DNA of 64,000 nucleotides, taken from Combretum micranthum. Lineage: Eukaryota; Streptophyta; Magnoliopsida; Myrtales; Combretaceae. Positions 12,505-23,639 of this stretch are shown here, piece by piece. A program made the position numbers and the translations under genes. The notes under the pieces were generated by a model. That model was not told where the DNA came from, ran no database searches, and saw only the letters and a list, made by a program, of their open reading frames with translations. How positions within the stretch are numbered: position 1 is the first letter of the stretch; each line of letters opens with the position of its first letter. The stretch lies in the NCBI GenBank assembly GCA_024138025.1, contig JAMXBD010000231.1:1116001-1180000 (forward strand). The letters run 5' to 3'.

Positions 12505-12582
12505 CTAATCTCAACCTTTGTATGTGAAGCCTAGAAGGCTAAGTGCCACATGGGAACTGTTAATAATATCAATCTTGTGACA
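12140..12582 (+). repeat. 5' LTR of element D
   Basis: This 443-bp LTR begins TGTCACGAAC and ends CTTGTGACA, giving short inverted ends. It is homologous along its length to the LTRs at 21460 and 21931; shared words include CTAAGAGTTTC, CATTTGTAAATCAT and GTGAAGCCTAGAAGG. A TATA box (TGTATATATAGG, 12388-12398) lies near the middle. A (CT)n run (about 12455-12501) in the transcribed leader is far longer than in the sister LTRs and must have expanded after integration. Confidence 0.9.
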
Positions 12583-12584
12583 AG

Positions 12585-12596
12585 TGGTATTAGAGC
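12585..12596 (+). other. Primer-binding site of element D
   Basis: TGGTATTAGAGC lies 2 nt after the LTR end. It matches the usual plant LTR-retrotransposon site TGGTATCAGAGC, complementary to the 3' end of initiator tRNA-Met, with one mismatch. It fixes the LTR boundary and the element's orientation. Confidence 0.85.
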
Positions 12597-12886
12597 AGGA
12601 ATTCAAGAGCTAGCGTAGTGATGTCTTTGGACAAGGAAAACCATATCCAAGCGATAAGAGATGAGACCATTTGCAAGGTTCACTTACTTACCAGATAGAA
12701 GGCTCAATTAAAGGACATGATTGCACTCAGTGTTAAAACAGTGAACGGTGGAACTTTGCAGTTTGCATCGCTAAAGTGAAGGAAGGGTTGGAAGAGTCCC
12801 AAACCCATATAGATGAATTAGAGGAAAAATTCTGAGGTAAGTGGTAGAGGGATCTCAACCATATCAGGGAAACCATGGAGGCACGA

Positions 12887-14438
12887 TGTAATAAATGAAT
12901 AATTAATATATAATGAAAGGTAAAGTTGTAATATAATACTATTTAAGAGGGTATTTTTGTCATTTACCAGATGGATTTGGACTCAAGGGAAGTTTTCATG
13001 AAGAGCAGGAAGAGGAGGTGCTAGGCCAGCTCTAAGCTGCCAGTCTAGAAATCCAACGCCTTACGGCCTTAGTGGGGGAAGTCGCCAGCTTTATAGCCGG
13101 CTTACATTGTGATTTTCGCCCCTTCATATTTGAGCCGCCTTTTGCACAAGTTTCCTTAGTTTGCTAATGTATTCTTTGTCTCCTAAAGGTCTGTAAATAT
13201 ATCCTTAAGTCCTTGGAACCCTAAATGCTCTCAAGAACAAAACATAGGTAATACCAATCCTTTTCTTTTTCCTTGAGTAATCATAAGTTATATATTATAA
13301 GTTTGTGAATTGTTTTTTATGGAAATCAAGATTTTGAGGAGTGTGAAGAAATCATAAGTTTGATTTGGAGTGTTTTCTTGTTGCTATTCAAGGAGGAAAT
13401 TGAGATTGTCTTAGGAATTTGTAATTCTTAGGATTAGATGATTATAGAAATATGTTTATCTTTGTGGCTTCAGCTTTAAGAATAGTTGTTGTTTGTGTTC
13501 AGGTGATTTTGTTGATTTAAGGTTCTTGTTCCTAAAGCGAATTCAGGTACGACCTTACCATGTTTGTTGAACTTGCTTGTAGGCTTAGAAATACCTAATA
13601 TTATTTGACTTTTGATTGAATCATTTGTTATTTGTGATTGGCTGTGGTTAGTAAAGGCCACGCAAAGTATGATACTAACGTTGGCAACCTGATGATCCTT
13701 ATGTGGCGTTGTCCCGATGTGGAGTTGCACCTGAAGATGATTTCAGTAGTTTAGGAGTAGTGCAAGTATAGCACCTCGAGTGTGCGAGAGATTCGCAACA
13801 CCATATATGTATATATTACCTATTTTCTATATTGGTTGTTTTTAGGGAGTCTTAAGATACTCCAGGATTGGGGTTAAGCGCGAATGACCCTAAACTGTAT
13901 TGTCTATTGACTAATCAAAGATAATAAATTTGTGTTTTCTGCATTAGTTATTAAGTTGTATGTGATTTTGCTTGTTGTTTGTTCATGTGCATGTGTTTTC
14001 GGTTCGGCGTACTAAGCGTTTTGCTCATTATTTTATCTTTTTCAAGGAACAGGTGAAGATCCAATGGTATATTATTTATCGAGCTATGATGTGTTCGTGG
14101 ACTACGTGGAAAGCGATAGTGGACCGGATCATCCTGCTGATATTTAGATTGTTTATATTGGAGATAGCAGTTGAAAAGACCATATGATGATTTGTTTAGC
14201 TTTTGAGATCTTTTAATGTTTCTAAGGATTTTCTTACAATGTTTAAGTTAGTTTTTAGTTCATGCTAATAGATGACTGAAGGAAAGTTTATTTTTTAAGT
14301 ATTAATGTTACCTTATTGAGAGTGATTGGTGATATATGATGTATATTTATGGATTAAAGGAATTTTATAGCTTTAGTGTGTTCATCTTTGATAAGGATAT
14401 ATGGCGGGCTGATAACATCTTTAGGTTAGGACGTTACA
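12887..14438 (+). mobile_element. Solo LTR A, 1552 bp, TSD CACGA
   Basis: It starts TGTAATAAATG, ends GGACGTTACA and is flanked by identical 5-bp CACGA (12882-12886, 14439-14443). The host gag frame continues exactly across the site, which proves the insertion. It has a TATA-like CTGTAAATATAT (13191), a donor-like CATAG^GTAAT (13248), a second donor-like CAG^GTACG (13547), and an acceptor-like pyrimidine tract ending at 14045 followed by a short acidic frame (14046-14147). It is homologous to LTR B: both contain CAACCTGATGATCCTT then a GATGATT-rich stretch. No internal domain is present, so it is a recombination-derived solo LTR. Confidence 0.93.
14046..14147 (+). other. LTR-borne short acidic reading frame, copy A
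   Basis: After a pyrimidine-rich acceptor-like stretch the frame GGA ACA GGT GAA GAT opens and reads GTGEDPMVYYLSSYDVFVD to a TAG at 14145. It occupies the same place and phase as the frames in LTRs B, C and E. Copy B shares the G-T-G-(D/E)-D opening and the Y.LS.YD core. The ancestral acceptor appears mutated (CAAGGA instead of CAGGT). Confidence 0.45.
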
Positions 14439-15399
14439 CACGAGATAATGTCCTTAAAGCCTATATGAAAGATGTAGGGGCTATAATGGGTAAAGTGGAA
14501 TTTAGGACAGCCAGAATGGAGGAGAGAATGGAAGTGACCTTTTAGACTTTGAGAAAGGAGATAAAGGATCCCAAGGCTCAGTTAGAAACCTATAAGGCGG
14601 CACTAGTTAATATTATGACAATTTAACCAATAATCAGGTTAGATGTGCTAAAATCAAAGTACTTCAAAGGGATGCGTTCAACGAGCAAAGTTGATAATTT
14701 CCTTTAGGATTTGAAATAATATTTTGTTGCCATTGGGCTTATGGATGACGGAAGTAAGTTAAGAACTACAACATTATACTTAAGTGATTTAGCCATAGTC
14801 TATGGAGAAGAAGAGCTAACAAGATATCCTTTCTGATAGATTTCACAACCAAGTTCAATGGTATGTTTTCTCCACGTAATGTTAAATGGAAGGCTAAAGT
14901 CAAACTTTGTCATCTTACTTAAAAGGGCATTGTGAAATAGTATGTACAAGATTTTTCATAACTTATGTTAGAGATATTAAACCCCAGACAGGATAATGCT
15001 CTTGTATTGTTTCTAGATGGATTGAAACTATGGGCGAGAATAGAGTTAGAGTAACGAGGTGTGGAGAATATCTCAAAAGCCATAGCCATAGTAGAAGAAT
15101 TGAGAGAATTTTTCAGTAAAGAAGTTGAATACTCCTCTCATAGTGAAGTAGAAGAAAAGGAGGAAGGTGAAAGTAGTAAGTCAACAAATCCATCAAAGAG
15201 GGAAGCAAAATAAAGGAGGGAGCAAAATACACAATGCAGACCCAAGAATTAAAATGCTACTTTTGTGATGGGCCATACTATGCTAGGGGGTGTCCAAAAC
15301 AGGGACGTATGATGGTTTTAATCACGGAAGATGAGTTAAACAGAGAGGTAAAGAGATGCCTTGGCACCATATGATAACCTAATGCCACAAAGACTGTGA

Positions 15400-15991
15400 T
15401 AAGAAGCGCAAAGGCTTAATGTATGTTAAGGTAACAGTGGTTAGAAGAAAGTTGAATGCAATGGTAAATACAAGATTAATTAGTGTTTGTTCATATACGT
15501 GGATGATGCAAAATAGATTCGGGTTAAAGGTAAAAAAGAGTAAGACTCAATTGAAGATAGTAAATTCAAAGGAAATCCCAATGTCTAGACTTGATAAGGA
15601 TGTGAAATTCAACCTTGGTAGCTAGAAAGGGAGAGAGAACTAGAAGTAATACCTATGGATGATTTTGAGTTTGTTATTGGTATGGATTTCTTATACAAGA
15701 TTAATGCGATCATTTTTCCAAAGTCAAACTCCATTTGTTTGTTCAATGGGAAGTCTCAATGCATTGTTCCAGTGACGAGGAAGATAAGGCAAATAATAAA
15801 GCTCATCACAACAATGCAACTTACATTTGCAAACCTTGGTTTAAGTCGATAGTACTTAAAGAAAGAAATTGGCCTAGCTTTAGTGGTGGAAGCCATACTA
15901 AAGGCTGATAAATTAGATAAGCTAAAGGTAATGTAAAGCAAGAAAAATTCATTCTATAAGAAATGGAGAAGGAGCTAGTAGACATGTAGGC
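15400..15991 (+). pseudogene. Retroviral-type aspartic protease remnant of element D
   Basis: A pepsin-like gypsy protease is recognisable: MYVKVTVVRRKLNAMVNT (15419-), then KTQLKIVNSKE, then DDFEFVIGMDFLYKINAI (about 15659-15712) and a CIVPVTRK tail. The catalytic D-T-G motif has become N-T-R, so the enzyme would be dead. A stop separates the halves at about 15624. The region breaks off at 15991, where minus-strand LTR I begins. Function in the family: cleavage of the Gag-Pol polyprotein. Confidence 0.75.
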
Positions 15992-18159
15992 TGCTACATC
16001 CCCACAAAATACCCTAGTAGTAACAATAATTCATATAACTAACCGAGGTCTCTAGGAAGTTACATGACTATTGTACAATTAACATGCCCTGTGGCATGGA
16101 CAAATTTAACAAGATTTAAGGTTTTTTAGATTAAGAAAGACATTGCATATATACAAACCAAATATGAAAACAAAAATTTAAGTTTCCAAACTTCATATAA
16201 AGGATTACAACTTTACCTTTAAGGGCTTAACCTTAATCACACTAAAATAAAAGATAACACTCCTAAAACTTATGCCATTACAAGTACTAACTCTAAGTCT
16301 ATATTACAACAATAAAGTCTTCCTTCTAACATAAATACATAAGTTGCCAATCTATTCTACATCGTACTTGGTCTCAATCTTGGTCTTTTAGCTTAAGTCC
16401 CTACAAAACAATAGTCTAAAGGAGCGTGAACATAAAAAGCTCAATGAGTAAAAGAATCTCAACACTACTTAACAAATCATACAATATTTAATTAACACTC
16501 ATATGAAATGCAATAGGCAAACATATGTATAAACATTGTTTGAGTGACCGGAACCCAAACACATGGGGATTTACGACCTTCCTTTTGGGTTGAAGGACCA
16601 GCACTGTATTTCACGCCCAGGAAATCCAAGAACTAAAGAAGAGTCTTCATTTCAAACTTTAATATCAATTTTTTTTTTTTATAAACACACATATATACAA
16701 TATTTCCTCCACTTCATTTAGTGCTAAGAATTTTCACTAAGTATTATCATTTCATACCAACCCTCATTAGGCGGCGTCCTTCAAGTTTGTTTTGTTCCTG
16801 TAGAATTGGCAACCTTATGGTGATCTTTATTGGATTCACTGGATTTACACAAGCATCACCACTAAATTTAAACGATAATAAGCGATGTAAATACCAAATA
16901 AATGCAAGTATGCTATGCAATGCAATGCATGACTAGTTTATTTATAAGTCAAATAAGGTTTAGATCAATGCATTAGGTGACCATCAAACTCTTAGACAAT
17001 CCACAATGCTCATCCATCATTTAAGATTAACCAATTAGTATTCACTTTGAACATTACAAAATTATTCAATCATCAAACATACAACATGCATTACTTCCCA
17101 ATCCCCATACATGAATTCAAATTTTGATTATATTAGAATTTTGTGCAACTATACTACTGAAATAACCATGAAATTTCCAACTTATATTTTATATGTGTGT
17201 TATTGAATTTATACATGCTTTTGATATGTATTGAATATGATTTGTGTTCATGATGAATTATGTGTTTTATTATTGTGTTAAATATTCAAATACTCTAGAA
17301 TTTATTAAATATTTAGTTCATAAAATTTAAATTGTATTAACATGTAAGAATTATATTTGGAATGTATTAAAATGAGTAAATAGGTCCATGTACATAAGTC
17401 TCACCATAGCATAATTTTTTTTACCTTAAAGGGAGCTTAAACACCACATTAATTAACCAAAGACAAGTTTATTAATTAGCAATTAATAAGTCATTAAGTC
17501 CCCTTAACCTCTTATGCCTCAAAAGTCAAAACTTAGGATAATATCAACTCAAATAGTGCAAAATTCGTGCACAATTTTCAGACCTCCTAAACATGCCTTC
17601 AAAAGCTTCAAAACACCATTTCCTTCTTCTCCAAAGCTCTCCCATGGATCTATATAGATAAGCCTTTCATCTTCTACACTTTTCACCATCAAAAGCATGC
17701 TAGAAGATCACAAAACTAAGGCCTAAAGTTTTATTGGTAAGTATGTGTTTCATGTCTTTAAAATATGCAAGTTCATTGTTTCTTAGCAATAGGTTTTAAG
17801 TTTAGCTTGTGTTTGAGGACTTATATGCTTTGTTGGTTGAATGAGAAGTGTTTTGTTGTTATAGGAGTTAGTCGTATATGTAGTATAAGAGATTAGAAGT
17901 GTTGAGAAATGCAAATGGTTGATGACTAAATATTGGGTGTAGTGATTTAGGGTTTGAAGTATGATTTATGTATGATGAATTGTGGTGGACAGTTTGATGT
18001 TGTGAGTTGGAGTTTATGTTGTTTGAATAATGTAATAAACATATAACAAGCTTTGGGAAGTTTAGGCTAAGTTTGAGAATTTTTTTGAAAGTGAACAAAG
18101 TGTAATAAAACAGGGGAAATCAAAAACATTTTCGTATAGGCTAAATTTTGGTCGTACGC

Positions 18160-18545
18160 CGGCATCTGGGGTTTATAAGCCGCCAGCTTATAGGCGGTGT
18201 TGGAAGCGAACAGGGTTTAAATTTGTTAAAGTCGTTTGAACGCCGCCGGCTTTTGCTGGAAAAGTCAGCCGGCGTTTATTCTTTCACATTGTATGCCGGC
18301 TACTGGGAATCCAAAGCCGCCGGCGTATAGTGAGAGGCTGCCAGCGTATCCATGTACGCGGTCGGTTTGTACCTCTCTGGAAGTTTTGAAAAATTTTGGA
18401 TTTGCATTACACCAGTTCAAAGCCGCCGGTGTATAGTGAAGCCAGCAAGCGTACCCTTAAGCGCTGCCAGCATTGGCAGTGTTGATTTTCATAGTGTTGA
18501 ACACCGGCTCAAAGCCGCCGGCTTTGAGTGCCGGCGTATCTCCTG
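18160..18545 (+). repeat. GCCGGC/GCCGCC motif array in LTR C
   Basis: About a dozen copies of GCC(GCC)GGC or GCCAGC, many followed by GTATA, TTATA or GTTTAT, are scattered at 10-60 bp spacing in otherwise AT-rich DNA. GCCGGC is palindromic and each copy brings CpG/CHG sites. The same place in LTRs E and I carries a different motif. Short versions of the same GCCAGC/GCCGGC words occur in LTR A (13030-13110) and in the LTR at 41345-41430. Confidence 0.75.
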
Positions 18546-19435
18546 CGCTTTTGAATTTTAAAAATTTTCTTCAAAATTTTCCAAAGTTTGATATATGATC
18601 CATTAAGTATTGGTTAAGTGTTCTATGATATAATAGGATGTTTAAATGCTTTATTATGACGTTGTATTAATTTATTTGAATTTCTTTGATTAATTGTATT
18701 TTGAACTAGATAATTAGTGCTTGAACTAAGTGTGAGTTTGTAATTACTTCTTTTTACAGTGAGTGATCCCCTCTCGGTTATTTCCATTGATTCTCGAGCT
18801 AGTACAGGTACGCAGTGACTTGCTTGCATGTTTGTTAGGAACGCATACTTAAATTGGATATAAATTCTAAGTGACTTAAATATTGCTTGAATTGCTTATG
18901 TTTTCACTGTTGAATCCGGTCCGAGGAGCGGTAACTTATCATGATGCAATGATATATTAGTGTAGGCGCTTAGGCCAATAGTCATGATGCAATGACTAAG
19001 CTCGGCGGATAATCGATAGGAAATGTAGTAACTGAGCAACATTTACTTATTCTTAAAAAGAAAATGTATAACTTAATTCAATGTTTATAGGAGCATGTGA
19101 ATTAATTTATATTATGGATTGAGTTAAGTGAAGTTGGGCAACGGCTATATAACCTATATGAGATTATTCTTTTCAGTGTAACGTTATCTAGGAGATATAG
19201 ATATTCGGGCTATCTATATCAACCCCTTGAGCGTCGTGAGCGTTACTCGGGATCCCCAGAATCCCATGGCTTGTCCCGGAGTTTGAATACTCCAATGATG
19301 ATTTGATCAATGAATACTAAAGAATGATAAATAAAACATTAGTGTTGCATTGCATTAGTCTAGGTATGATTGTCATTACGCTTTTGAGTGTTGTTGCTGT
19401 GTACTGGGCCTTTGGCTCACTGTTGATATATTTCA

Positions 19436-19510
19436 GGTGATGATGACTGTTATGATGATATGGGCTATGGGTCGGATTGGGAGAAGTTTATGGATGAGTG
19501 GGGCGAGTAG
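19436..19510 (+). other. LTR-borne short acidic reading frame, copy C
   Basis: Directly after TATATTTCAG the frame reads GDDDCYDDMGYGSDWEKFM then DEWGE and a TAG stop. With the putative upstream exon (…SDPLSVISIDSRAST, ending CAG^GTACG at 18807) it would splice in phase: the last base of that exon plus GT gives the glycine codon. Copy E matches at YD..GYG.D..F.DEW. I cannot find a convincing in-frame ATG in the leader, so translation is unproven. Confidence 0.5.
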
Positions 19511-20109
19511 GAATCGAGTGCAAGATAGCAAGGAAGGAAAACTTTTGAACAAGTTGTTGGTTCAATTTTGTATTTTGTATTTTGAATAGAGGCTTGTTAG
19601 TTAAGCCTTGTTTGTATATAAAGACTTAAAGTCTATTTTTCTTGTTTTGTAAAAACTTATGTAAGTTTTGTTGTGCATGTGCTTGACACAAAATTGTAAA
19701 TTATTTCTTTAAAAGTTCTATATGAAAGATTACTCAAGTGAGTAATCCATTTGTAAAAAGTCTTTATATCAAGGTATAGTGGGATTAAACAAACAATTCA
19801 CATAAATTGTTAGATTTAGGACAACCTTACATATAATATGAAAATATTATATATGGTTGGGGACTTGACTTGCTAAATCTTAAGGATTGGTGGGTCGGGT
19901 CTTTACAACTACAATCACATGTAAGTGAAAAGATTCAATTACTTACCCGTGCATTCTCTTCAATCGTCGTAATAATCAAAAGGAAAGTTTGAGTCTTGAT
20001 CTAGGGCTCTTATAAGATAGAAAAGCTTGTATTACTAACTACTTAACAAAGAAAAAGAAGAACTAAACAAGATTCTAAAACTTTAGGAGGACAAAATATG
20101 GAATAAAGG

Positions 20110-20330
20110 TCATATGCCCCTCACCACGCCCCTGGAGCAGGTGAGACACGGATGCCACCATGACCTACACCACACCCCGTATAGATGGGCATATAAGTAA
20201 GGATAATGCTAGAAGCTACCATGCCTCCTGTCACGCCCCATATGGAAGGGCATATTAACCTAGGTGTGGAAAAAGAGATCACCATGCCCCTTGCCACAGA
20301 ACACACCAAGCCCTCTACCATGCCCTTGTG
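20110..20330 (-). repeat. GGGGCRTGG / ATATGCCC motif array in LTR I
   Basis: On the minus strand this stretch repeats GGGGC(A/G)TGGTG and ATATGCCC…CCATATGGGGCGTG-type words five or more times. It sits where LTRs C and E have their own, different, arrays. It is GC-rich against an AT-rich background. No coding sense. Confidence 0.6.
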
Positions 20331-21434
20331 CTCATCCAACAGCAAAACACACTTCTTTACATCACAATTTTATACATTTTAACCAACTTCAAAGGTCTTT
20401 TTATCATAAAAAACACTATAACATCACTATACCAGACTTTCACCCTTCCTTTTTACTTTCATAACTTCCAACACTTAAGCCATCTCCCCATGAAAGTCAA
20501 CCAACCATTCTTATCTCATAACATCCATGACTTAAGACTTAAATACCACAATTTTATAACTCCACATCCCAAAACTAACAAAAAAAAAAACTCATAACAA
20601 TCTTGCATAAACCAACAATTAATAAGAACTCTTAATTTACACATACTTATGTAGCAAAACAACTAAGGAAAAGCAAGAGCTGACTTACCTATTAGCTTCT
20701 TAACTTGATAGAAGAAGATTATCTTAAGTTTTTTTTTATTTAAGAAGATAAAAAGAAGATGAATTGTGGAGAGTGTGTGTGTGTGAACAATGTCGGTTAC
20801 AAGAGAAGAAGAAGAGTGGATGAATTTTCTATCAAATTTTTATGTTTATCCCATATATATATAGAGAAAAACTTGTTGACTTTTAATGCTTTTGAAGTTT
20901 ATTAAGTGTGGATAGTTACATAATAGGTATCATGGGGTTATACTTAAATTAACAGAAATTCAACTTAATTTGTATCAAAAGAGCTTAGTTTTAATGTACA
21001 CATCAACTTCTACAAATCTAATACATTAACGTTAACAATTACTTGAAATCAATACAAAGTTTAGAAAAATTTAGTTTATACATTCATTGTGATTAGATAA
21101 TTCTTTATAAGAATCCATATTGAAAATTTTGATAATTTAAGAGTTAAGTTTGTGGAATTCATTTTTCTAAGTGAATTTTGAAAACGTAATTTAGTAGACA
21201 AACAATTTGAAATAACTCAATTGAAAATATTAAATTTTCTATTTCTACTACGACGTTTATTTTACAAAAGATATTATACTTGAATCTAGTCAATGTTTCA
21301 AGCATTATAACACTCATAATCAATGTACATAATTTAAATTTTATTTTCTAAACTTGATTTATAGAAAAACTTGGGGTTACACCTAAGAGGAAGGATAGAC
21401 TCGGAAACATTCAAGGTAGGGTATGTAACGAAGA

Positions 21435-21459
21435 CATTGCTAGATTGGGTAGGGGAGAA
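21435..21459 (+). other. Polypurine tract of element D
   Basis: GATTGGGTAGGGGAGAA immediately precedes the TGTCA start of the 3' LTR at 21460. A second, slightly diverged copy (GATTGAGTTGGGGAAAA, 21914-21930) precedes the next LTR. This is the expected priming site for plus-strand DNA synthesis and fixes D on the plus strand. Confidence 0.8.
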
Positions 21460-22358
21460 TGTCATAGACCTTTGAAAATGGGTTGAATGCATGAGGTTCA
21501 TCAAAGCCCAACAAAGAGCTCAAGGTCCACATCCAATGTCGAAGCACAAATTGAGAAGATTGAAGAAGTATCTAGAAGACTCTAAGAGTTTCCCAGGGAA
21601 TCTAGGTTATCTAGATTCAATGAATATCAGTAGGTAAATGTGATAAGTAGAATAGTAGCTATGATTTAACCTTAGCCGTTAAATCTTAATAATCTTGGTC
21701 ATTCATTCTGAAAGGTCTTTTATGTATATAGGGGGATTTGTCTCATTTGTAAATCATCAATTCAATAGCAACTGTCTTAATCTCTTTAGAGCTATTCTCT
21801 CAACTTTTTCTCCCTTTAAAACTCGTGTTTGATTTTCAGGCTAAACATAGCCTTTGTTTGTGAAGCCTAGAAGGTTAAGTGTCGTATAGGACTATGCGAC
21901 AGGGACTTTGCTAGATTGAGTTGGGGAAAATGTCATCGAATACACAAGGTTCGTTAATGCCCAACAAAGAGCCTATTGTCCATATCTAATGTCAAAACAT
22001 GAATTGGGACGATTGAAGAAGCATCTAGAAGACTCAGGGAGTTCCTAGTGGAATATAGATTGTCCAAATTCAATGTATATTATTAGGTAAATGTAGTAGG
22101 TAGAATAGTGGGTTGGTTTTAATCTCAGTCATTAAATCTTAATAATCTTAGTCATTCATTCTTGAAGATCTTTTCTATATAGAAGGGGATTTGTCTCATT
22201 TGTAAATCTTCAATTTAATAGCAATTGTCTTATTCTCCTTACAGCTTCTCTCTCTAAAGTCCTTATGCATGATTTTCAAGCTAAACTCAACCTTTGTGTA
22301 GGAAGCCTAAAAGGCTAAGTGCCACATGAGAATAGTCCAAAACATTAATGTTGTGACA
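21460..22358 (+). repeat. Two tandem 3' LTRs of element D
   Basis: LTR copies 21460-21901 (ends ATGCGACA) and 21931-22358 (ends TTGTGACA) are separated by 29 bp that duplicate the polypurine-tract region. Each has its own TATA (TATGTATATAGG about 21721; TTCTATATAGAAG about 22168). Their mutual divergence looks comparable to that from the 5' LTR. The LTR-PPT-LTR order points to unequal recombination between related elements rather than a single integration. Confidence 0.85.
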
Positions 22359-22939
22359 TAATCTTACGAGTTTAGATAGGAACTTGAACTCAACTTATTT
22401 AAATAAATGAACTTTGGTTTGAATTCAAATTCAACTCGTTTACTGATTATGATCAAGTAACTCGAAGTTACACTCATTTGCAACAATACATATGTGTATA
22501 TATTGGTTGTAAACACTACAATGAATGAATTATTAAAGATATATATATATATATATATATATTAATTGAGGTTGGTCAATAAGCTATTGTAGTTAGCCAA
22601 TGTAAGGAAGTAAGGAATGAATATTATGATAACGACCATTGTAGGGCATGCTACATGGCATGATTTATAATTATTTGTTTACTATGGGCTATTAAGTTTT
22701 CTCTCTACTTCATTTTACTTAGTTTGAGTATGAGTTTAAGGTTTAGCTTATCCAATTTTAGGGATGCAAAACGAATTGCTATGAAATCTAAATGTTAGGA
22801 TTGCCATATATTGAAATATCCTAACCTTCCATGATTAATTAAATTGCATTTATGTATATATATACATACATATAAATATAGAGTGATTGACTGATAAATG
22901 AAAGCATGATAAATAATGAGTATGATTTTGCATTTGTAT
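22359..22939. repeat. Right flank of D: old repeat and (AT)n
   Basis: It begins with the continuation of the repeat seen left of D (AACTTGAACTCAACTT-type words, 22379-22490). A dinucleotide (AT)n run follows at about 22539-22562, then AT-rich DNA with no gene. Part of this may belong to LTR E, whose left boundary is uncertain. Confidence 0.45.
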
Positions 22940-23639
22940 TGCATTGCATGTTTGTTTTAAGAAGAAGCCATATCTTGATGCAATTTGAAGCTTAAATCCA
23001 TAAATAAACATAAGCCCAAGCCTATGAAAAACATTCTAAACTCTTCCCAACTTATTGTAAAGTCAATGGAAATTTTTGAGATATGAATTTAGGCTAATTA
23101 CTCTTCTAAAAACACTCTCAAAACCGACCCTCATACATGTTGCCTTCATGTTTATTTCATCTATCTTTTTCAATCTAAATTTTGTTGCAAACTCATCAAG
23201 AATTCTTACAAGTTTTCATCTACAAGTTAAGAAGGTTTAAGGTAAGTGTTGTTTACTCTTTATAGGCTTTGTTATTTGTTATCTCAAGTGAAACAACTTT
23301 CATGTGAATGAGCTAAGTTAATTCTTGAGTTTAGATGAATCATAAGGGGTTATAAGAATAGATATATGAAGTTTGACATCAATATTTTGATGAGTAAGTG
23401 ATGTAAGATTTACATGTTGTGTTGGTTTGGAGAAGTGATGTTGATGAAGTGTGGAGGTTGTTGATGAAAGAGTAGTTGGGCTGCATGTATATGAATAGGT
23501 AATAGATGAAAATGAATCTTAGATATCTAATATTAAGTATATATGATATTTTGAAGTGTTTGAGTTAGTTTAGATAAGTTAGATTTAATTTTGAAAACAA
23601 AGCAAAACAGGGGAAAAACATAATCATGGGTTTTGGAAC

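Larger units (their letters stand above)
12621..15350 (+). pseudogene. Ty3/gypsy gag of element D, split by solo LTR A
   Basis: The reading frame opens at ATG 12621 (MSLDKENHIQAIRDETICK) and runs, with stops, to 12881. It resumes in the same frame after the solo LTR at 14444 (DNVLKAYMKDVGAIMGK). The capsid region includes KSKYFKGMRSTSKVDNFL (about 14655-14705), a known gypsy Gag block. A zinc knuckle at about 15255-15297 reads C-x2-C-x4-Y-x4-C, with tyrosine where histidine is normal, so zinc binding would be impaired. Several in-frame stops are present. The product would be the structural nucleocapsid polyprotein. Confidence 0.8.
17158..19907 (+). mobile_element. Solo LTR C, 2750 bp, TSD ACTAC
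   Basis: It starts TGAAATAACC, ends GGGTCTTTACA and is bounded by ACTAC at 17153-17157 and 19908-19912. Layout: TATA (TCTATATAGAT, about 17649), short leader, donor-like ATTG^GTAAGT (17737), the marker ACAGGGGAAA (about 18111), a GCCGGC-rich array (18160-18540), acceptor-like TTTTTACAG before 18761, a short exon to CAG^GTACG (18808), and an acceptor TTTCAG followed by an acidic frame (19436-19510). No gag-pol. It is clearly related to E: both share ATCATGATGCAATGA and ACATTTACTTATTCTTAAA. Confidence 0.92.
15992..21381 (-). mobile_element. Minus-strand LTR I, split by solo LTR C
   Basis: On the minus strand this LTR begins TGTAACCCCAAG (21381) and ends GGGGATGTAGCA (15992). Removing C (17158-19907 plus one TSD copy) leaves about 2.63 kb, close to the length of C. 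Minus-strand signals: TATA (CTCTATATATATATGGG, about 20853-20865), a donor-like ATAG^GTAAGT at about 20688, a GC-rich motif array (20110-20330) and an acceptor-like TTTTGTAG near 16400. No coding domain was seen. The flanks (TAGGC and CCTAA) are not a target duplication, which fits insertion with deletion of D's reverse transcriptase/integrase region, or later rearrangement. Confidence 0.7.
12140..22358 (+). mobile_element. Ty3/gypsy LTR retrotransposon D with nested insertions
   Basis: A 5' LTR (12140-12582) is followed by a 12-nt primer-binding site, gag, a zinc knuckle and a protease region. Two 3' LTRs (21460-21901, 21931-22358) are preceded by a purine-rich tract. All three LTRs start TGTCA and end GACA. 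Internal sequence is interrupted by solo LTR A at 12887-14438 and by minus-strand LTR I at 15992-21381, which itself contains solo LTR C. After I only about 78 bp of internal DNA remain (21382-21459), reading PKRKDRLGNIQGRVCNED before the tract. Reverse transcriptase and integrase are therefore absent: D is an internally deleted, non-autonomous relic. Many stops and substitutions confirm it is inactive. Confidence 0.85.

Noticed and set aside
12585..12596. tRNA-Met-like word as a tRNA gene
   Set aside because: Only 12 nt complementary to the tRNA 3' end, directly after an LTR: a primer-binding site.
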